A stretch of DNA of 64,000 nt, taken from an uncultured Eubacteriales bacterium (GTDB lineage Bacteria > Bacillota > Clostridia > Oscillospirales > Acutalibacteraceae). The stretch lies in assembly GCA_900540085.1 (NCBI GenBank), contig UQEU01000009.1, forward strand, positions 1-64,000, written 5' to 3'. Positions 18,123 to 26,287 of the stretch are shown piece by piece. The position numbers and the translations under genes were made by a program. The first letter of the stretch is position 1. Every line of letters starts with the position of its first letter. The notes below the pieces were generated by a model. That model was given only the letters and a program-made list of their open reading frames with translations, was not told the DNA's origin and made no database searches.

Positions 18123-19121
18123 ATGAAAATACATGGCAAAACAATAGAGTTTGAAAATCCGCCTGTCATTATTGCAAGTGCAGGAGTTTGCGGAGAAAAA
18201 GAGGGCGATGGACCGCTTGCAGATGACTTTGATATGATATATGTTGATTCTACGATGGGACAGGAGTCATTTGAACTTGCCGAATCGGAATTGCTGAAAG
18301 ATGCAGTTATGCGTGCCTTGAAAAAAGCAGATGTTGAACCGTCAGAAATAAATTTCATTCTTGGCGGTGATTTGCTTGACCAATGTACAGGTTCGTGTTT
18401 TGCGTTCAAAGATATTAATGTGCCGTTTATCGGTATGTATGGTGCTTGCTCTACAATGGCACTTACTTTGGCAACTTCTGCAATGCTTGTTGATGCAGGA
18501 GCAGACTGTTGCGTTGCATCGACTTCGAGTCATTTTTGTTCAAGTGAAAGGCAGTTCCGTTTTCCTTTAGAATACGGCGGACAAAGACCGCCTACTGCAC
18601 AATGGACTGTAACGGGTGCAGGTTGTGCAGTCGTTAAGCCAAACGGCAACGGTGTAAAAATTACAAAAGCACATATAGGAACAATAACAGACTACGGAAT
18701 TACCGACGCAAATAATATGGGTGCTGCAATGGCACCCGCTGCTGCAAGGACTATTCGAGATTTTTTACAAGACACTGAAACAAATCCTGAAGATTACGAT
18801 TTGATTTTGACAGGAGATTTAGGCGAAACAGGAAGCCGATTGCTTTATGATTTGCTTGAAGACAGTGGTATAGATATAAAAAAACAACACAACGATTGCG
18901 GATTGATGATTTTCGACAGAGAAAAACAAGATGTAAATTCAGGCGGTTCGGGATGTGGTTGTGCAGGCAGTGTGCTATGTTCGCATATAATTAAAAATAT
19001 GAATAATAAAAATTATAAAAAAGTTTTGTTCATAGCCACAGGTGCTTTGATGAGTCCGACTTCGAGTAAACAGGGCAGAACTATTCCAAGCATCGCAAAC
19101 GCAGTATTGTTGGAAGCATGA
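18123..19121 (+). CDS. spoVAD: Stage V sporulation protein AD
   Basis: A 332-aa SpoVAD, a thiolase-fold protein that binds dipicolinic acid and helps load it into the forespore. Characteristic stretches are IIASAGVCGEKEGDGPL, the ILGGDLLDQCTGS segment, GMYGACSTMA, and CSSERQFRFPLEYGGQRPP. ATG 18123 follows GAGGTG by 6 bases. The longer frame has no ribosome-binding site. In Bacillus and Clostridium it sits in a spoVA operon with spoVAC and spoVAE, but neither is next to it here. It is strong evidence that the organism, or a recent ancestor, makes endospores. A sigma-G promoter would be expected upstream, but I could not place one convincingly. Confidence 0.95.
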   Translation: MKIHGKTIEFENPPVIIASAGVCGEKEGDGPLADDFDMIYVDSTMGQESFELAESELLKDAVMRALKKADVEPSEINFILGGDLLDQCTGSCFAFKDINVPFIGMYGACSTMALTLATSAMLVDAGADCCVASTSSHFCSSERQFRFPLEYGGQRPPTAQWTVTGAGCAVVKPNGNGVKITKAHIGTITDYGITDANNMGAAMAPAAARTIRDFLQDTETNPEDYDLILTGDLGETGSRLLYDLLEDSGIDIKKQHNDCGLMIFDREKQDVNSGGSGCGCAGSVLCSHIIKNMNNKNYKKVLFIATGALMSPTSSKQGRTIPSIANAVLLEA

Positions 19122-19193
19122 GTAGATGATTTAATATATTTAAGAAAAAGTGCATAGAAAACAGTCAGATGTTTCGGAATAGTTGAGCGTTAA

Positions 19194-19237
19194 AATCAAT
19201 AAAAGTTCCAATATTGGAATTTTTATTGATTTTTTTA
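19194..19237 (+). terminator. Terminator after spoVAD
   Basis: A long hairpin (AATCAATAAAA...TTTTATTGATT enclosing TTCCAATATTGGAA) followed by T residues. Confidence 0.7.
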
Positions 19238-19292
19238 TACTTTTATGATTATAGTGTTAAATGGTTTTATAATTTTTGTTTATAAATAAAAG

Positions 19293-19317
19293 AGCGTGTG
19301 CTATTTTAGCACACGCT
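19293..19317. terminator. Second perfect hairpin downstream of spoVAD
   Basis: AGCGTGTGCTA-TTT-TAGCACACGCT, 11-bp perfect stem with a weak tail. A backup terminator or boundary before the next promoter. Confidence 0.5.
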
Positions 19318-19362
19318 TTCTTAATGCTATAAGTATTTAAAATGGACAATATAAAAAGATTA

Positions 19363-19391
19363 TTGAAATCAGCCTAAAGATGTTGTATAAT
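19363..19391 (+). promoter_or_regulatory. Sigma-A promoter for the RNase III-like gene or a leader RNA
   Basis: TTGAAA (19363-19368), a 17-bp spacer, TATAAT (19386-19391). This is one of the best promoters in the window and lies more than 200 bases before the coding start. Confidence 0.7.
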
Positions 19392-19397
19392 ACAGAC

Positions 19398-19552
19398 GCA
19401 AATGGCATAACGCTTTAAATTTGAGACATTGTTTATAAGTGTTTATTACTGTTTATGCAAGTGAATTTTAATAAACAAGTGAAAACAAAGAATTTAATTT
19501 ATTGTATGTTGTCTGGCTTATTAACACCTTGTACTTGCACAGGTGTTTTTTT
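19398..19552 (+). ncRNA. Structured leader ending in an attenuator-like hairpin
   Basis: Between the promoter and the RNase III-like gene lies a leader with TTGTTTAT (19429-19436) complementary to ATAAACAA (19471-19478). It ends in AACACCT / AGGTGTT followed by seven T residues (19523-19552). That is an intrinsic terminator placed before the gene, so this is either an attenuated 5' leader or a free RNA of about 150 nt. No known RNA family is recognised. Confidence 0.45.
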
Positions 19553-19607
19553 GTCAGGCTCTTTTTATGCCTTTTTGTAGAATTATTTTCAGAAAGGATT
19601 TTTTATT

Positions 19608-20657
19608 ATGGAAAAAGAATTAATGTACCTTGTGATACAAGGGCAAATAAGCTATGAATTCAAAAACCTAAATTTACTTACTCAGTCTTTGACTCGTAGA
19701 TCTTATTCACAGGAAAACGGAGGCACAAACAATGAGGTTTTAGAGTTTATAGGGGACAAGGTGCTTGATATTGCAGTTGTTAATTACCTTGCTAACAAGT
19801 ATGGCAGTGTTGAGAAAGATGGTTTTTGTTCTCAGCTTGATGAGGGTAAACTTACTCGATTAAAAGCAAGAATGGTTGAAAAGAAAAATCTTGCTAAAAG
19901 AATTGATGAATTAGGATTTTCTGATTTTATCAGAATGGGTAAGGGTGACACTCAAAACAACATAAATCAGGAATTGTCTGTTAAAGAAGATTTATTTGAA
20001 GCAATTTTAGGTGCTGTTGCAATTGACTGCAATTGGGATTACAAAAAACTGTTTGAGGTTGTAGAGATTATGCTTAATCCTGATACTTTTGATGAGACAG
20101 ATAGTGAAAAAAATTATGTTGATTTGATTATTGAACATGAAACTAAAAAATGGCATGTTGTTCCTTGGTTTAAGATTGAGAAAGTACATTATACTACAAG
20201 TTGGTATCTTCCTTATGATGGAATTATACAAAGAATTGACCAATCAAAAACAAATGTTAATGAGCTTTTATATACATGTTTTTTAAAATTATTGACAGAT
20301 ATTCCTCAATTTGTAGCTTTTGGTACATCAAAAAATGATGCAAGGAAGCAGGCTTGCAAACTTGCTTATGAATGGTTGGAAAAAGAAGGATTACTATGGT
20401 CTATTCAGGATGAAATAGATAATCCTAATAAAGATGATGCTATAAATCAACTTGAAATATTGGCAAGACGAGGTTATTTCTCTATACCTAAATACGATTT
20501 CAAACAGAATTATGACAATGATGGTAACCCAATATGGAACTGTGAGTGCAGAATAAAAGAATGTGAAAAATCATTCAAATCAAAATCATCTTCAAAGAAA
20601 AATGCAAAAAAATCTTGTGCATTTAAAATGCTCGAATATGTATTGGAGGAAATATAA
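19608..20657 (+). CDS. Divergent RNase III-family protein with C-terminal dsRNA-binding region
   Basis: A 349-aa protein. The N-terminal RNase III domain has the signature NNEVLEFIGDKVLD (41-54), with the metal ligands expected for an active enzyme: Glu43, Glu46 and Asp50 in the signature, and Asp128/Glu131 in KEDLFEAILGA. After a linker come two double-stranded-RNA-binding-like segments. The first is degenerate (about 165-260, ending ARKQACKLAYEWLEKEG). The second lies at about 290-345 (CECRIKECEKSFKSKSSSKK, then AKKSCAFKMLEYV). Housekeeping RNase III is about 230 aa with one such domain, so this is an accessory paralogue. AAAGGA precedes ATG 19608. TTA-rich codons suggest acquisition. Substrate unknown. 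Confidence 0.8.
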   Translation: MEKELMYLVIQGQISYEFKNLNLLTQSLTRRSYSQENGGTNNEVLEFIGDKVLDIAVVNYLANKYGSVEKDGFCSQLDEGKLTRLKARMVEKKNLAKRIDELGFSDFIRMGKGDTQNNINQELSVKEDLFEAILGAVAIDCNWDYKKLFEVVEIMLNPDTFDETDSEKNYVDLIIEHETKKWHVVPWFKIEKVHYTTSWYLPYDGIIQRIDQSKTNVNELLYTCFLKLLTDIPQFVAFGTSKNDARKQACKLAYEWLEKEGLLWSIQDEIDNPNKDDAINQLEILARRGYFSIPKYDFKQNYDNDGNPIWNCECRIKECEKSFKSKSSSKKNAKKSCAFKMLEYVLEEI

Positions 20658-20658
20658 T

Positions 20659-20782
20659 ATGTCAAAATGGTGTTTTAATTATGACACGGGAGAATATGAA
20701 AATATTGAAAGGAATGCCTTGTGTAGATAGAGGAGAGTATGTTTATAACTGGGATGACAGTGAATACAAAATCGAGGAATAA
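20659..20782 (+). pseudogene. Frameshifted mini-gene after the RNase III-like gene
   Basis: ATG 20659 is preceded by GGAGG and encodes MSKWCFNYDTGEYENIERN before stopping at 20731. In an overlapping frame, MPCVDRGEYVYNWDDSEYK runs to a TAA at 20782. Both halves carry a similar motif (FNYDTGEYE and YNWDDSEYK), as if a single protein of about 40 aa with two repeats had lost or gained one base near 20710. The ribosome-binding site and close spacing make it part of the RNase III-like transcript. Confidence 0.4.
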
Positions 20783-20939
20783 GAAAACCAATAAACAATT
20801 TTAATTTTCTGTTTACGCAGTTTTTAAATCAGTTCATATATAAAACTCACAAAAAGTAAATGTAAAATCTCTTTGAAAATGTTGAATATGCGATATTATT
20901 ATAATATAATAGTATTATTAACTTTTGTGAGGAGATAAA

Positions 20940-22484
20940 ATGGAGAAAATATTTGCGAACGGAACATATTTTACAGACGATTTTGGCAGGGAACGAATTT
21001 TCAACGGAATTAACTATGTAAACAAAGGAAAGAAAAAAATTTTATTTTCAAAAAAGAAAAGATATATATTTGAATTTGATGAAAGCAGAATAAAAAAACT
21101 TAAAGAACTCGGATTTAATATAATTCGTTTAGGTATAATTTGGGACGCCATTGAACCTGAGCCAAATGTTTACAATGAAGAATATTTAAAGGAAATTGAC
21201 AAAATCGTATCTCTGTGTGAGAAATATGAAATATATTTTTTCCTTGATTTGCATCAAGATTTGTTCGGGAAAATCGGCGACGGTGCTCCCGATTGGGCGT
21301 GTTTGAGCAAAGGTTATAAATTTAAAAAGGCACTTTTTATTTGGGCAGAGGGGTATTTTTATTCTAACGCAGTGCAAAAATCTTTTGACTCATTTTGGGC
21401 AAATGAGCAGGTAAACGGGAAAGGTTTACAAGATTATTACTGCGATATGATAAAATATGTCACTGCAAGATACTGTGACAGCCCTGCGTTTTTCGGGTTT
21501 GACTTTTTCAACGAGCCGTATCCGGGAAGTGACGGTAAAAAAGTTTTTACAAACATAGCAGAAGAAACTCTGAACACGGTAAACAAGTCTGTAAACGGTA
21601 AGAACTTTAAAAAGTTTAATGCTGAAAAGTGTTTTGAAAACGGCAGAGAAAAAATCGGCTTTTTAAAACTTATCGGTAAAATTTTTGTTGAAATGTTTTC
21701 TGTGAAAAAGATTAAGGCATTAAAAGAAATTTTCGGCAATAAAAAATCATTTCACAGTATAGTAGTTAAAAATAAAAAAATCATCAAAAAGTTTGATGAA
21801 AATGTATATACTCCGTTTTTGAATAAATGTGCAAAAGCATTAAGAAGCGTTACAAGCAAAGGTGTTTTACTGATGGAAAACAGTTACTATTCAAATTTGG
21901 GAATTCCTTACAGTGCACCGCCAATATGTGTTGACGGCAACAGAGAAAGTAATGTTGCATTTGCACCGCACGGATACGATTTGTTTGTAGATTCTCCGTT
22001 ATACAAATATGCAAGCAACGAGCGTGTTGACTCTATTTTTGAAGAACATGAAAAATCTCAAAAAAGATTGGAAATGCCTGTGATTATCGGTGAGTGGGGC
22101 GGTTACACTTCCGGTACAAAATGGGTGGCACATATTGAACATTTGATTGATTTTTTCAATGAGAGAAAGTGGAGTTCTGTTTATTGGTGCTATTATGATA
22201 AAGTTTTGAAATCTTCTGTTATAAATGCACTTTCAAGACCGTATCCTCAAAAAATTTGCGGAAATATAATTGATTTTAAATATAATAAAAATTCAAATAT
22301 TTTTGAGTTGAATTTTGAGCAATCGACAAAATTTAATGCAGACAGCATAGTGTATTTACATAAAAATCCTAAAAAAATCATTTCCGACTGTGATTATGTT
22401 TTTGAAGAGTATGAAGTCGGAAATTGCGGGATTTTAAAGATTAAATCGGATACGGGAAAACATTTTGTAAAAGTTGAGTTTTAA
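20940..22484 (+). CDS. GH5 endoglycoceramidase-like glycoside hydrolase
   Basis: A 514-aa glycoside hydrolase family 5 protein without signal peptide. The TIM barrel shows IIRLGIIWDAIEPEPNVYN, FFLDLHQDLFG, the acid/base Glu192 in FDFFNEPYPG and the nucleophile Glu385 in IIGEWGGY. DLHQD and a C-terminal beta-sandwich after about residue 430 are typical of the endoglycosylceramidase-like branch, which cleaves the oligosaccharide from glycosphingolipids or acts on other beta-glucosides. No secretion signal means a small imported substrate is more likely than intact lipid. GAGGAG precedes the ATG. Single-gene unit. Confidence 0.82.
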   Translation: MEKIFANGTYFTDDFGRERIFNGINYVNKGKKKILFSKKKRYIFEFDESRIKKLKELGFNIIRLGIIWDAIEPEPNVYNEEYLKEIDKIVSLCEKYEIYFFLDLHQDLFGKIGDGAPDWACLSKGYKFKKALFIWAEGYFYSNAVQKSFDSFWANEQVNGKGLQDYYCDMIKYVTARYCDSPAFFGFDFFNEPYPGSDGKKVFTNIAEETLNTVNKSVNGKNFKKFNAEKCFENGREKIGFLKLIGKIFVEMFSVKKIKALKEIFGNKKSFHSIVVKNKKIIKKFDENVYTPFLNKCAKALRSVTSKGVLLMENSYYSNLGIPYSAPPICVDGNRESNVAFAPHGYDLFVDSPLYKYASNERVDSIFEEHEKSQKRLEMPVIIGEWGGYTSGTKWVAHIEHLIDFFNERKWSSVYWCYYDKVLKSSVINALSRPYPQKICGNIIDFKYNKNSNIFELNFEQSTKFNADSIVYLHKNPKKIISDCDYVFEEYEVGNCGILKIKSDTGKHFVKVEF

Positions 22485-22533
22485 AAAAATCTCGTACAGT
22501 TATTTCTGTTTTTTGTTTATATTTAAAAATAAC

Positions 22534-22574
22534 AAAAAGACTGAATGTGTGGTTTTCATACATTCAGTCTTTTA
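22534..22574. terminator. Bidirectional terminator between GH5 and hisC-like genes
   Basis: AAAGACTGAATGT / ACATTCAGTCTTT, a 13-bp stem between convergent genes. Confidence 0.8.
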
Positions 22575-22577
22575 TTT

Positions 22578-23648
22578 CTATACGGTATTGTTATTTTTTA
22601 AATAGTTTTCTGTTTCGTTCAACAATATTTCCATTTCTTCATCTGTCCCTATTGTAATACGGATATAGTTATCTATTCTCGGTAGATTGAAATAACGGAT
22701 GAAGATGTTTTTGCTTTTTAAATACTCAAATAAATCTTTCATCGACTTGTCTTTTATCGTAGCAAAAACAAAGTTTGTCTGTGAATTTAAAACATCAAAA
22801 CCGAGTTCACGAAGTTTTTCAGTTGTTTTTTTTCGGGTGTTTTTAACTTTCTGCACTGTTTCTTTGAAGTAATCTTCGTCTTTTATACTTGCAGATGCAA
22901 CTGCTATTGAAAGTGAGTCAACACAGTAACTGTTATAACTGTTTTTAACTGCCTCCAAAACAGAAATTAATTCTTTATCTGCTATTGCAAAGCCTATTCT
23001 GAGACCTGCGAGAGAACGAGATTTTGAAAATGTACCTGTTACTGCAAGGTTTTTGTATTTTTTAATGAGAGGAACGCAGGTGTATTCTGAAAAATCGGCG
23101 TAAGCCTCGTCTATTATAACAACGGAGTCTTGATTGCATTTCAATAGATTTTCCACAAACTCTTCGTCTTCTCCGATTGAAGTAGGAGCGTTTGGATTTG
23201 GTATGATAACGCCGCCGTTCTCTCTTTCATAGTCGGAAAAATTTATTTTAAAATTTTCATCAACGGGGATTGTTTGATACGGAATTTTGAACAATTCACA
23301 CCATACAGGATAAAAACTATATGTAATATCGGGAAAAAACACAGGCTTTTTTGAACAGAAAAATGACTGAAAGGCAATGGCTATAACATCATCGGAGCCG
23401 TTTGCAACAAACACATTTTCAGGTTTGACGCCGTAAAAGTCTGCTATTGATTTTTTAAGATTGTTTGAGTTTGCGTCGGGATAAAATTTCAGTTTTTCAC
23501 AATCAAAGTTTTTAAACACTTCTATTGATTTCGGAGAAGGCGGGTAGGGATTTTCATTTGCGTTCAGTTTTATGATGTTTTTATTTTTGCTTTGTTCTCC
23601 GGGAGTGTACGGAGTGATTTTTCGTAAATTTTCTTTCCATTTTTCCAT
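22578..23648 (-). CDS. hisC: Histidinol-phosphate aminotransferase-like PLP enzyme
   Basis: A 356-aa fold-type I aminotransferase of the HisC branch, converting imidazole-acetol phosphate plus glutamate to histidinol phosphate. It begins with KITPYTPGEQ and KLNANENPYPPSP, has IIDEAYADF, and the PLP lysine in TFSKSRSLAGLRIG. The C-terminus contains FIRYF and YIRITIGT, which bind substrate phosphate. Start chosen at ATG 23646-23648, with AGAGGTG just upstream. No other his genes are near, so a broader aromatic or phosphonate aminotransferase role cannot be excluded. Confidence 0.82.
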   Translation of the reverse strand: MEKWKENLRKITPYTPGEQSKNKNIIKLNANENPYPPSPKSIEVFKNFDCEKLKFYPDANSNNLKKSIADFYGVKPENVFVANGSDDVIAIAFQSFFCSKKPVFFPDITYSFYPVWCELFKIPYQTIPVDENFKINFSDYERENGGVIIPNPNAPTSIGEDEEFVENLLKCNQDSVVIIDEAYADFSEYTCVPLIKKYKNLAVTGTFSKSRSLAGLRIGFAIADKELISVLEAVKNSYNSYCVDSLSIAVASASIKDEDYFKETVQKVKNTRKKTTEKLRELGFDVLNSQTNFVFATIKDKSMKDLFEYLKSKNIFIRYFNLPRIDNYIRITIGTDEEMEILLNETENYLKNNNTV

Positions 23649-23741
23649 AAAATCACCTCTTTTGTAGTTTAGCATATTAAAGCAATAAAGTCAATAACTG
23701 TACAGTTTTTTTCTCTTTTTATTTTTTAAAATCATTATAAG

Positions 23742-23770
23742 TTGTATTAAAATACGGTGTATGCTAAAAT
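23742..23770 (+). promoter_or_regulatory. Probable promoter of rmuC
   Basis: TTGTAT (23742-23747), 17-bp spacer, TAAAAT (23765-23770). Confidence 0.5.
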
Positions 23771-23789
23771 GTTTTCGGAGGTTGAAAAT

Positions 23790-25019
23790 ATGGAAATTCA
23801 CAACATTATCATAATTTTGCTTTTAGTTGCAGTTGCCGTGATAGGAATTGCAAACTTGATAAAAAAGCCGAAAACTGAAAAAGACGAGAGATTGGAGTTA
23901 CTTAACAGTAATATCAACAACTTGTCAAATGCCGTGAACTCGGGTTTGTCAAATATGGCACGGCAAAGTTATAAACAAAATCTTGAAATATCTGAAAACA
24001 TTAATAATAAGTTGGACACTATAAGAGTTGCAAATGTTCAGCAGGGAGAAGATATTTCAAAAAAAGTAAATGACGCCGTTCAATCACTTCAGCAAAGCAA
24101 CGAAAATAAACTTGAGGAAATGAGAAAAACAGTTGACGAAAAACTGAACGAAACATTAAATCAAAGGATAGGTTCGAGTTTTAAAGCCGTTTCGGAACAA
24201 CTTGAAAATGTTTATAAATCGCTTGGAGAAATGCAAAAACTTTCAAACGGCTTGACAGATAATGTGCAGGGATTGTCAAGAATTTTGACTAATGTTAAAT
24301 CAAGGGGTACATGGGCAGAAGTGCAACTCGAAAATATTTTGAACGAAACAATACCGTCTATGTATGATAAAAATGTTCAGACAAATTTAAAGTACGACGG
24401 CAGAGTAGAGTTTGCAGTAAGAATACCGAATAGCGAAAATAATGAGATTGTGTATTTGCCCATAGACTCAAAATTTCCTATGGAAGACTATGCAAGGCTT
24501 TCGGCATTTGCAGAAAGCGGAGATTTGCAAGGTGTTGAATCTGCGAAAAAGGCACTTGAAGCAACAGTGAAAAATGAGGCAAAACAAATTAAAAAATATA
24601 TAGCGCCTCCTTATACTACACCGTTTGCCATTCTCTATTTGGCAACAGAAGGCCTGTATTCCGAAATTGCATCTTCCAAAAACGGAATTGCAGAACAACT
24701 CCAAAAGGATGGTATAATGATAGCAGGTCCGTCAACTGTTACGGCACTGCTTAATTCTTTGGCAATGGGGTTTAGAACTATTGCAATCAATCAAAAAGCG
24801 AACGAAGTTTGGAAAGTTCTCGGCGCTGCAAAAACACAGTATTTGAAGTTTGCAGAGTTGCTTGAAAAGGCAAAGAAAAAAATAGACGACGCAGGCAAAG
24901 TTATCGACGACGCAGAAAAGAGAAACGACATTATCCAAAAAAATCTTAAAAGTGTCGAGAGTTTGGAACAAAATCAAAGCAATGATGTTTTAGGTATTGA
25001 AGAAATGGAAATTTTATGA
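23790..25019 (+). CDS. rmuC: DNA recombination protein RmuC
   Basis: A 409-aa RmuC-family protein. One N-terminal membrane helix (IIIILLLVAVAVIGIANLI) is followed by a long coiled coil (about 40-165) and the RmuC nuclease-like domain (GTWAEVQLENILNE, IYLPIDSKFP-like VYLPIDSKFPMEDYARL, AGPSTVTALLNSLAMGF). The conserved domain is related to PD-(D/E)XK nucleases. E. coli RmuC limits short-inversion rearrangements, and recent work links it to genome protection. Start at ATG 23790 after CGGAGG. The PAP2 gene follows 47 bases later and may be co-transcribed. Confidence 0.92.
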   Translation: MEIHNIIIILLLVAVAVIGIANLIKKPKTEKDERLELLNSNINNLSNAVNSGLSNMARQSYKQNLEISENINNKLDTIRVANVQQGEDISKKVNDAVQSLQQSNENKLEEMRKTVDEKLNETLNQRIGSSFKAVSEQLENVYKSLGEMQKLSNGLTDNVQGLSRILTNVKSRGTWAEVQLENILNETIPSMYDKNVQTNLKYDGRVEFAVRIPNSENNEIVYLPIDSKFPMEDYARLSAFAESGDLQGVESAKKALEATVKNEAKQIKKYIAPPYTTPFAILYLATEGLYSEIASSKNGIAEQLQKDGIMIAGPSTVTALLNSLAMGFRTIAINQKANEVWKVLGAAKTQYLKFAELLEKAKKKIDDAGKVIDDAEKRNDIIQKNLKSVESLEQNQSNDVLGIEEMEIL

Positions 25020-25066
25020 TATTATAAGTGTAGTATTTTGTATGTATTTTTACAAAGGAGGCAATT

Positions 25067-25747
25067 ATGTATCAGTTTTTAACACTTGATATGGGTACTT
25101 GGATTGATTCAACTTTTCACAGTTTTGACTATTCCGTTTTTGAGTTTTTTCACAGTATTCAAAGTTCGGTAATGACGGCAATCGCAAACTTTTTTACTTG
25201 CTTCGGCGATGAGTTTTTTATCATTCCTATGCTTGTTTTGGGATTTGTGCTATGCTTGTTTAAGAAAACAAGAAAGTACGGATTTGCAGTTTTCATTTCT
25301 ATTTTAATAGGTACATTGATTACAAATGTCATTTTAAAACCGCTTGTGTTCAGGGCAAGACCGTATGTTACCCTTGCAGACGATGTTTTCTATCAGTGGT
25401 ACTCAAATGTAGGTGCATTGGTAGAGAGCGACAGAAGTTTCCCGAGCGGACATACAACAGGAGCTTTTGAAATTGCAGTTTCCATTGCACTTTGTTTGAG
25501 AAGTGACGGCAAAAAGGCATGGAGCTTTTTACCCGTGTTTGTCGCAATCGGTACGGGACTTTCACGCATTTATTTGATGGTGCATTATCCGACCGATGTT
25601 ATTGCAGGTGTTGTTGTCGGAACTTTCGCAGGCGTTTGCGGTTTCCTCATTGCAAGGGCAATTATGAAAAGTCTTGAGGCAGAAAAAAATAAGTGTTCAA
25701 GAAAATTTAACCAATTTGACGCTGCAAAAGCATTTAAAAAATCATAA
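25067..25747 (+). CDS. PAP2-family membrane phosphatase
   Basis: A 226-aa integral membrane phosphatase with 5-6 hydrophobic helices. The three PAP2 motifs are complete: KPLVFRARP (KxxxxxxRP), PSGHT, and SRIYLMVHYPTDV (SRxxxxxHxxxD). Such enzymes dephosphorylate lipids such as phosphatidic acid or undecaprenyl pyrophosphate on the outer membrane face. Undecaprenyl recycling or bacitracin tolerance is possible. AAAGGAGG precedes the ATG. The C-terminal 25 residues are a basic cytoplasmic tail. Confidence 0.88.
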   Translation: MYQFLTLDMGTWIDSTFHSFDYSVFEFFHSIQSSVMTAIANFFTCFGDEFFIIPMLVLGFVLCLFKKTRKYGFAVFISILIGTLITNVILKPLVFRARPYVTLADDVFYQWYSNVGALVESDRSFPSGHTTGAFEIAVSIALCLRSDGKKAWSFLPVFVAIGTGLSRIYLMVHYPTDVIAGVVVGTFAGVCGFLIARAIMKSLEAEKNKCSRKFNQFDAAKAFKKS

Positions 25748-25776
25748 AAAAACGGACTCAACAGAGTCCGTTTTTT
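25746..25776. terminator. Bidirectional terminator
   Basis: AACGGACTC / GAGTCCGTT stem with A- and T-runs, between convergent genes. Confidence 0.85.
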
Positions 25777-25788
25777 AGAGTTCGTTTT

Positions 25789-26214
25789 TTATTCAAGTAT
25801 TTGTAAATTCAGTTCTTGAAGTGTAATGTTTGTATCAATTAGACTGTCGCCTTTTTGAAGCGAATATAAAATTGCACAGTCCCGTTTGTCTCTGACATAT
25901 AGTTCTGCTAAACAAAAAGACTTTAAAATTGATTGCATTTCTTTAGTCGTGGCATTCATACCGAACCCGAGCATAATTATTTTGTCTCTTGACGGATGAC
26001 TTTTAACGCCTGAAAAAATTTGATAGGCATAAGTTTTATCGAGATTTGATTTATATATAACTTCTTTTTTGTTTAGATTTTTGCTTTCGATTATTTTTTG
26101 AAGCAGTATGCAGGGATTATCTGCAATTAAGTTGTCTTTTTCATCATTTACAAATTTGAAAATGTTTTTTTCATCTTTGAGCAGTTCAAGCAATTCACTT
26201 GTTGTTTTATTCAT
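25789..26214 (-). CDS. XRE-like HTH protein divergent from a Ser/Thr kinase
   Basis: A 141-aa cytoplasmic protein with an unusual helix-turn-helix in the middle (NLNKKEVIYKSNLDKTYAYQ, then IFSGVKSHPSRDKIIMLGF), a form seen in small clostridial regulators paired with Hanks-type kinases. Start chosen at ATG 26212-26214 behind GAAAGGA. The 44-codon extension of the open frame runs through the intergenic promoter region. It shares a 70-base divergent region with the kinase gene, so the pair probably forms one regulatory unit. Target unknown. Confidence 0.65.
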   Translation of the reverse strand: MNKTTSELLELLKDEKNIFKFVNDEKDNLIADNPCILLQKIIESKNLNKKEVIYKSNLDKTYAYQIFSGVKSHPSRDKIIMLGFGMNATTKEMQSILKSFCLAELYVRDKRDCAILYSLQKGDSLIDTNITLQELNLQILE

Positions 26215-26287
26215 AGATATTGTCCTTTCAAAAATACAGTACTTATGATAGAATAAACTTGAAAAAAAATCAAGAGGTATGTTAGTT

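Noticed and set aside
19429..19457. GTTTAT repeats as a CRISPR-like or phage repeat array
   Set aside because: Three short irregular A/T copies without spacers of even length. Better explained as leader structure or chance.
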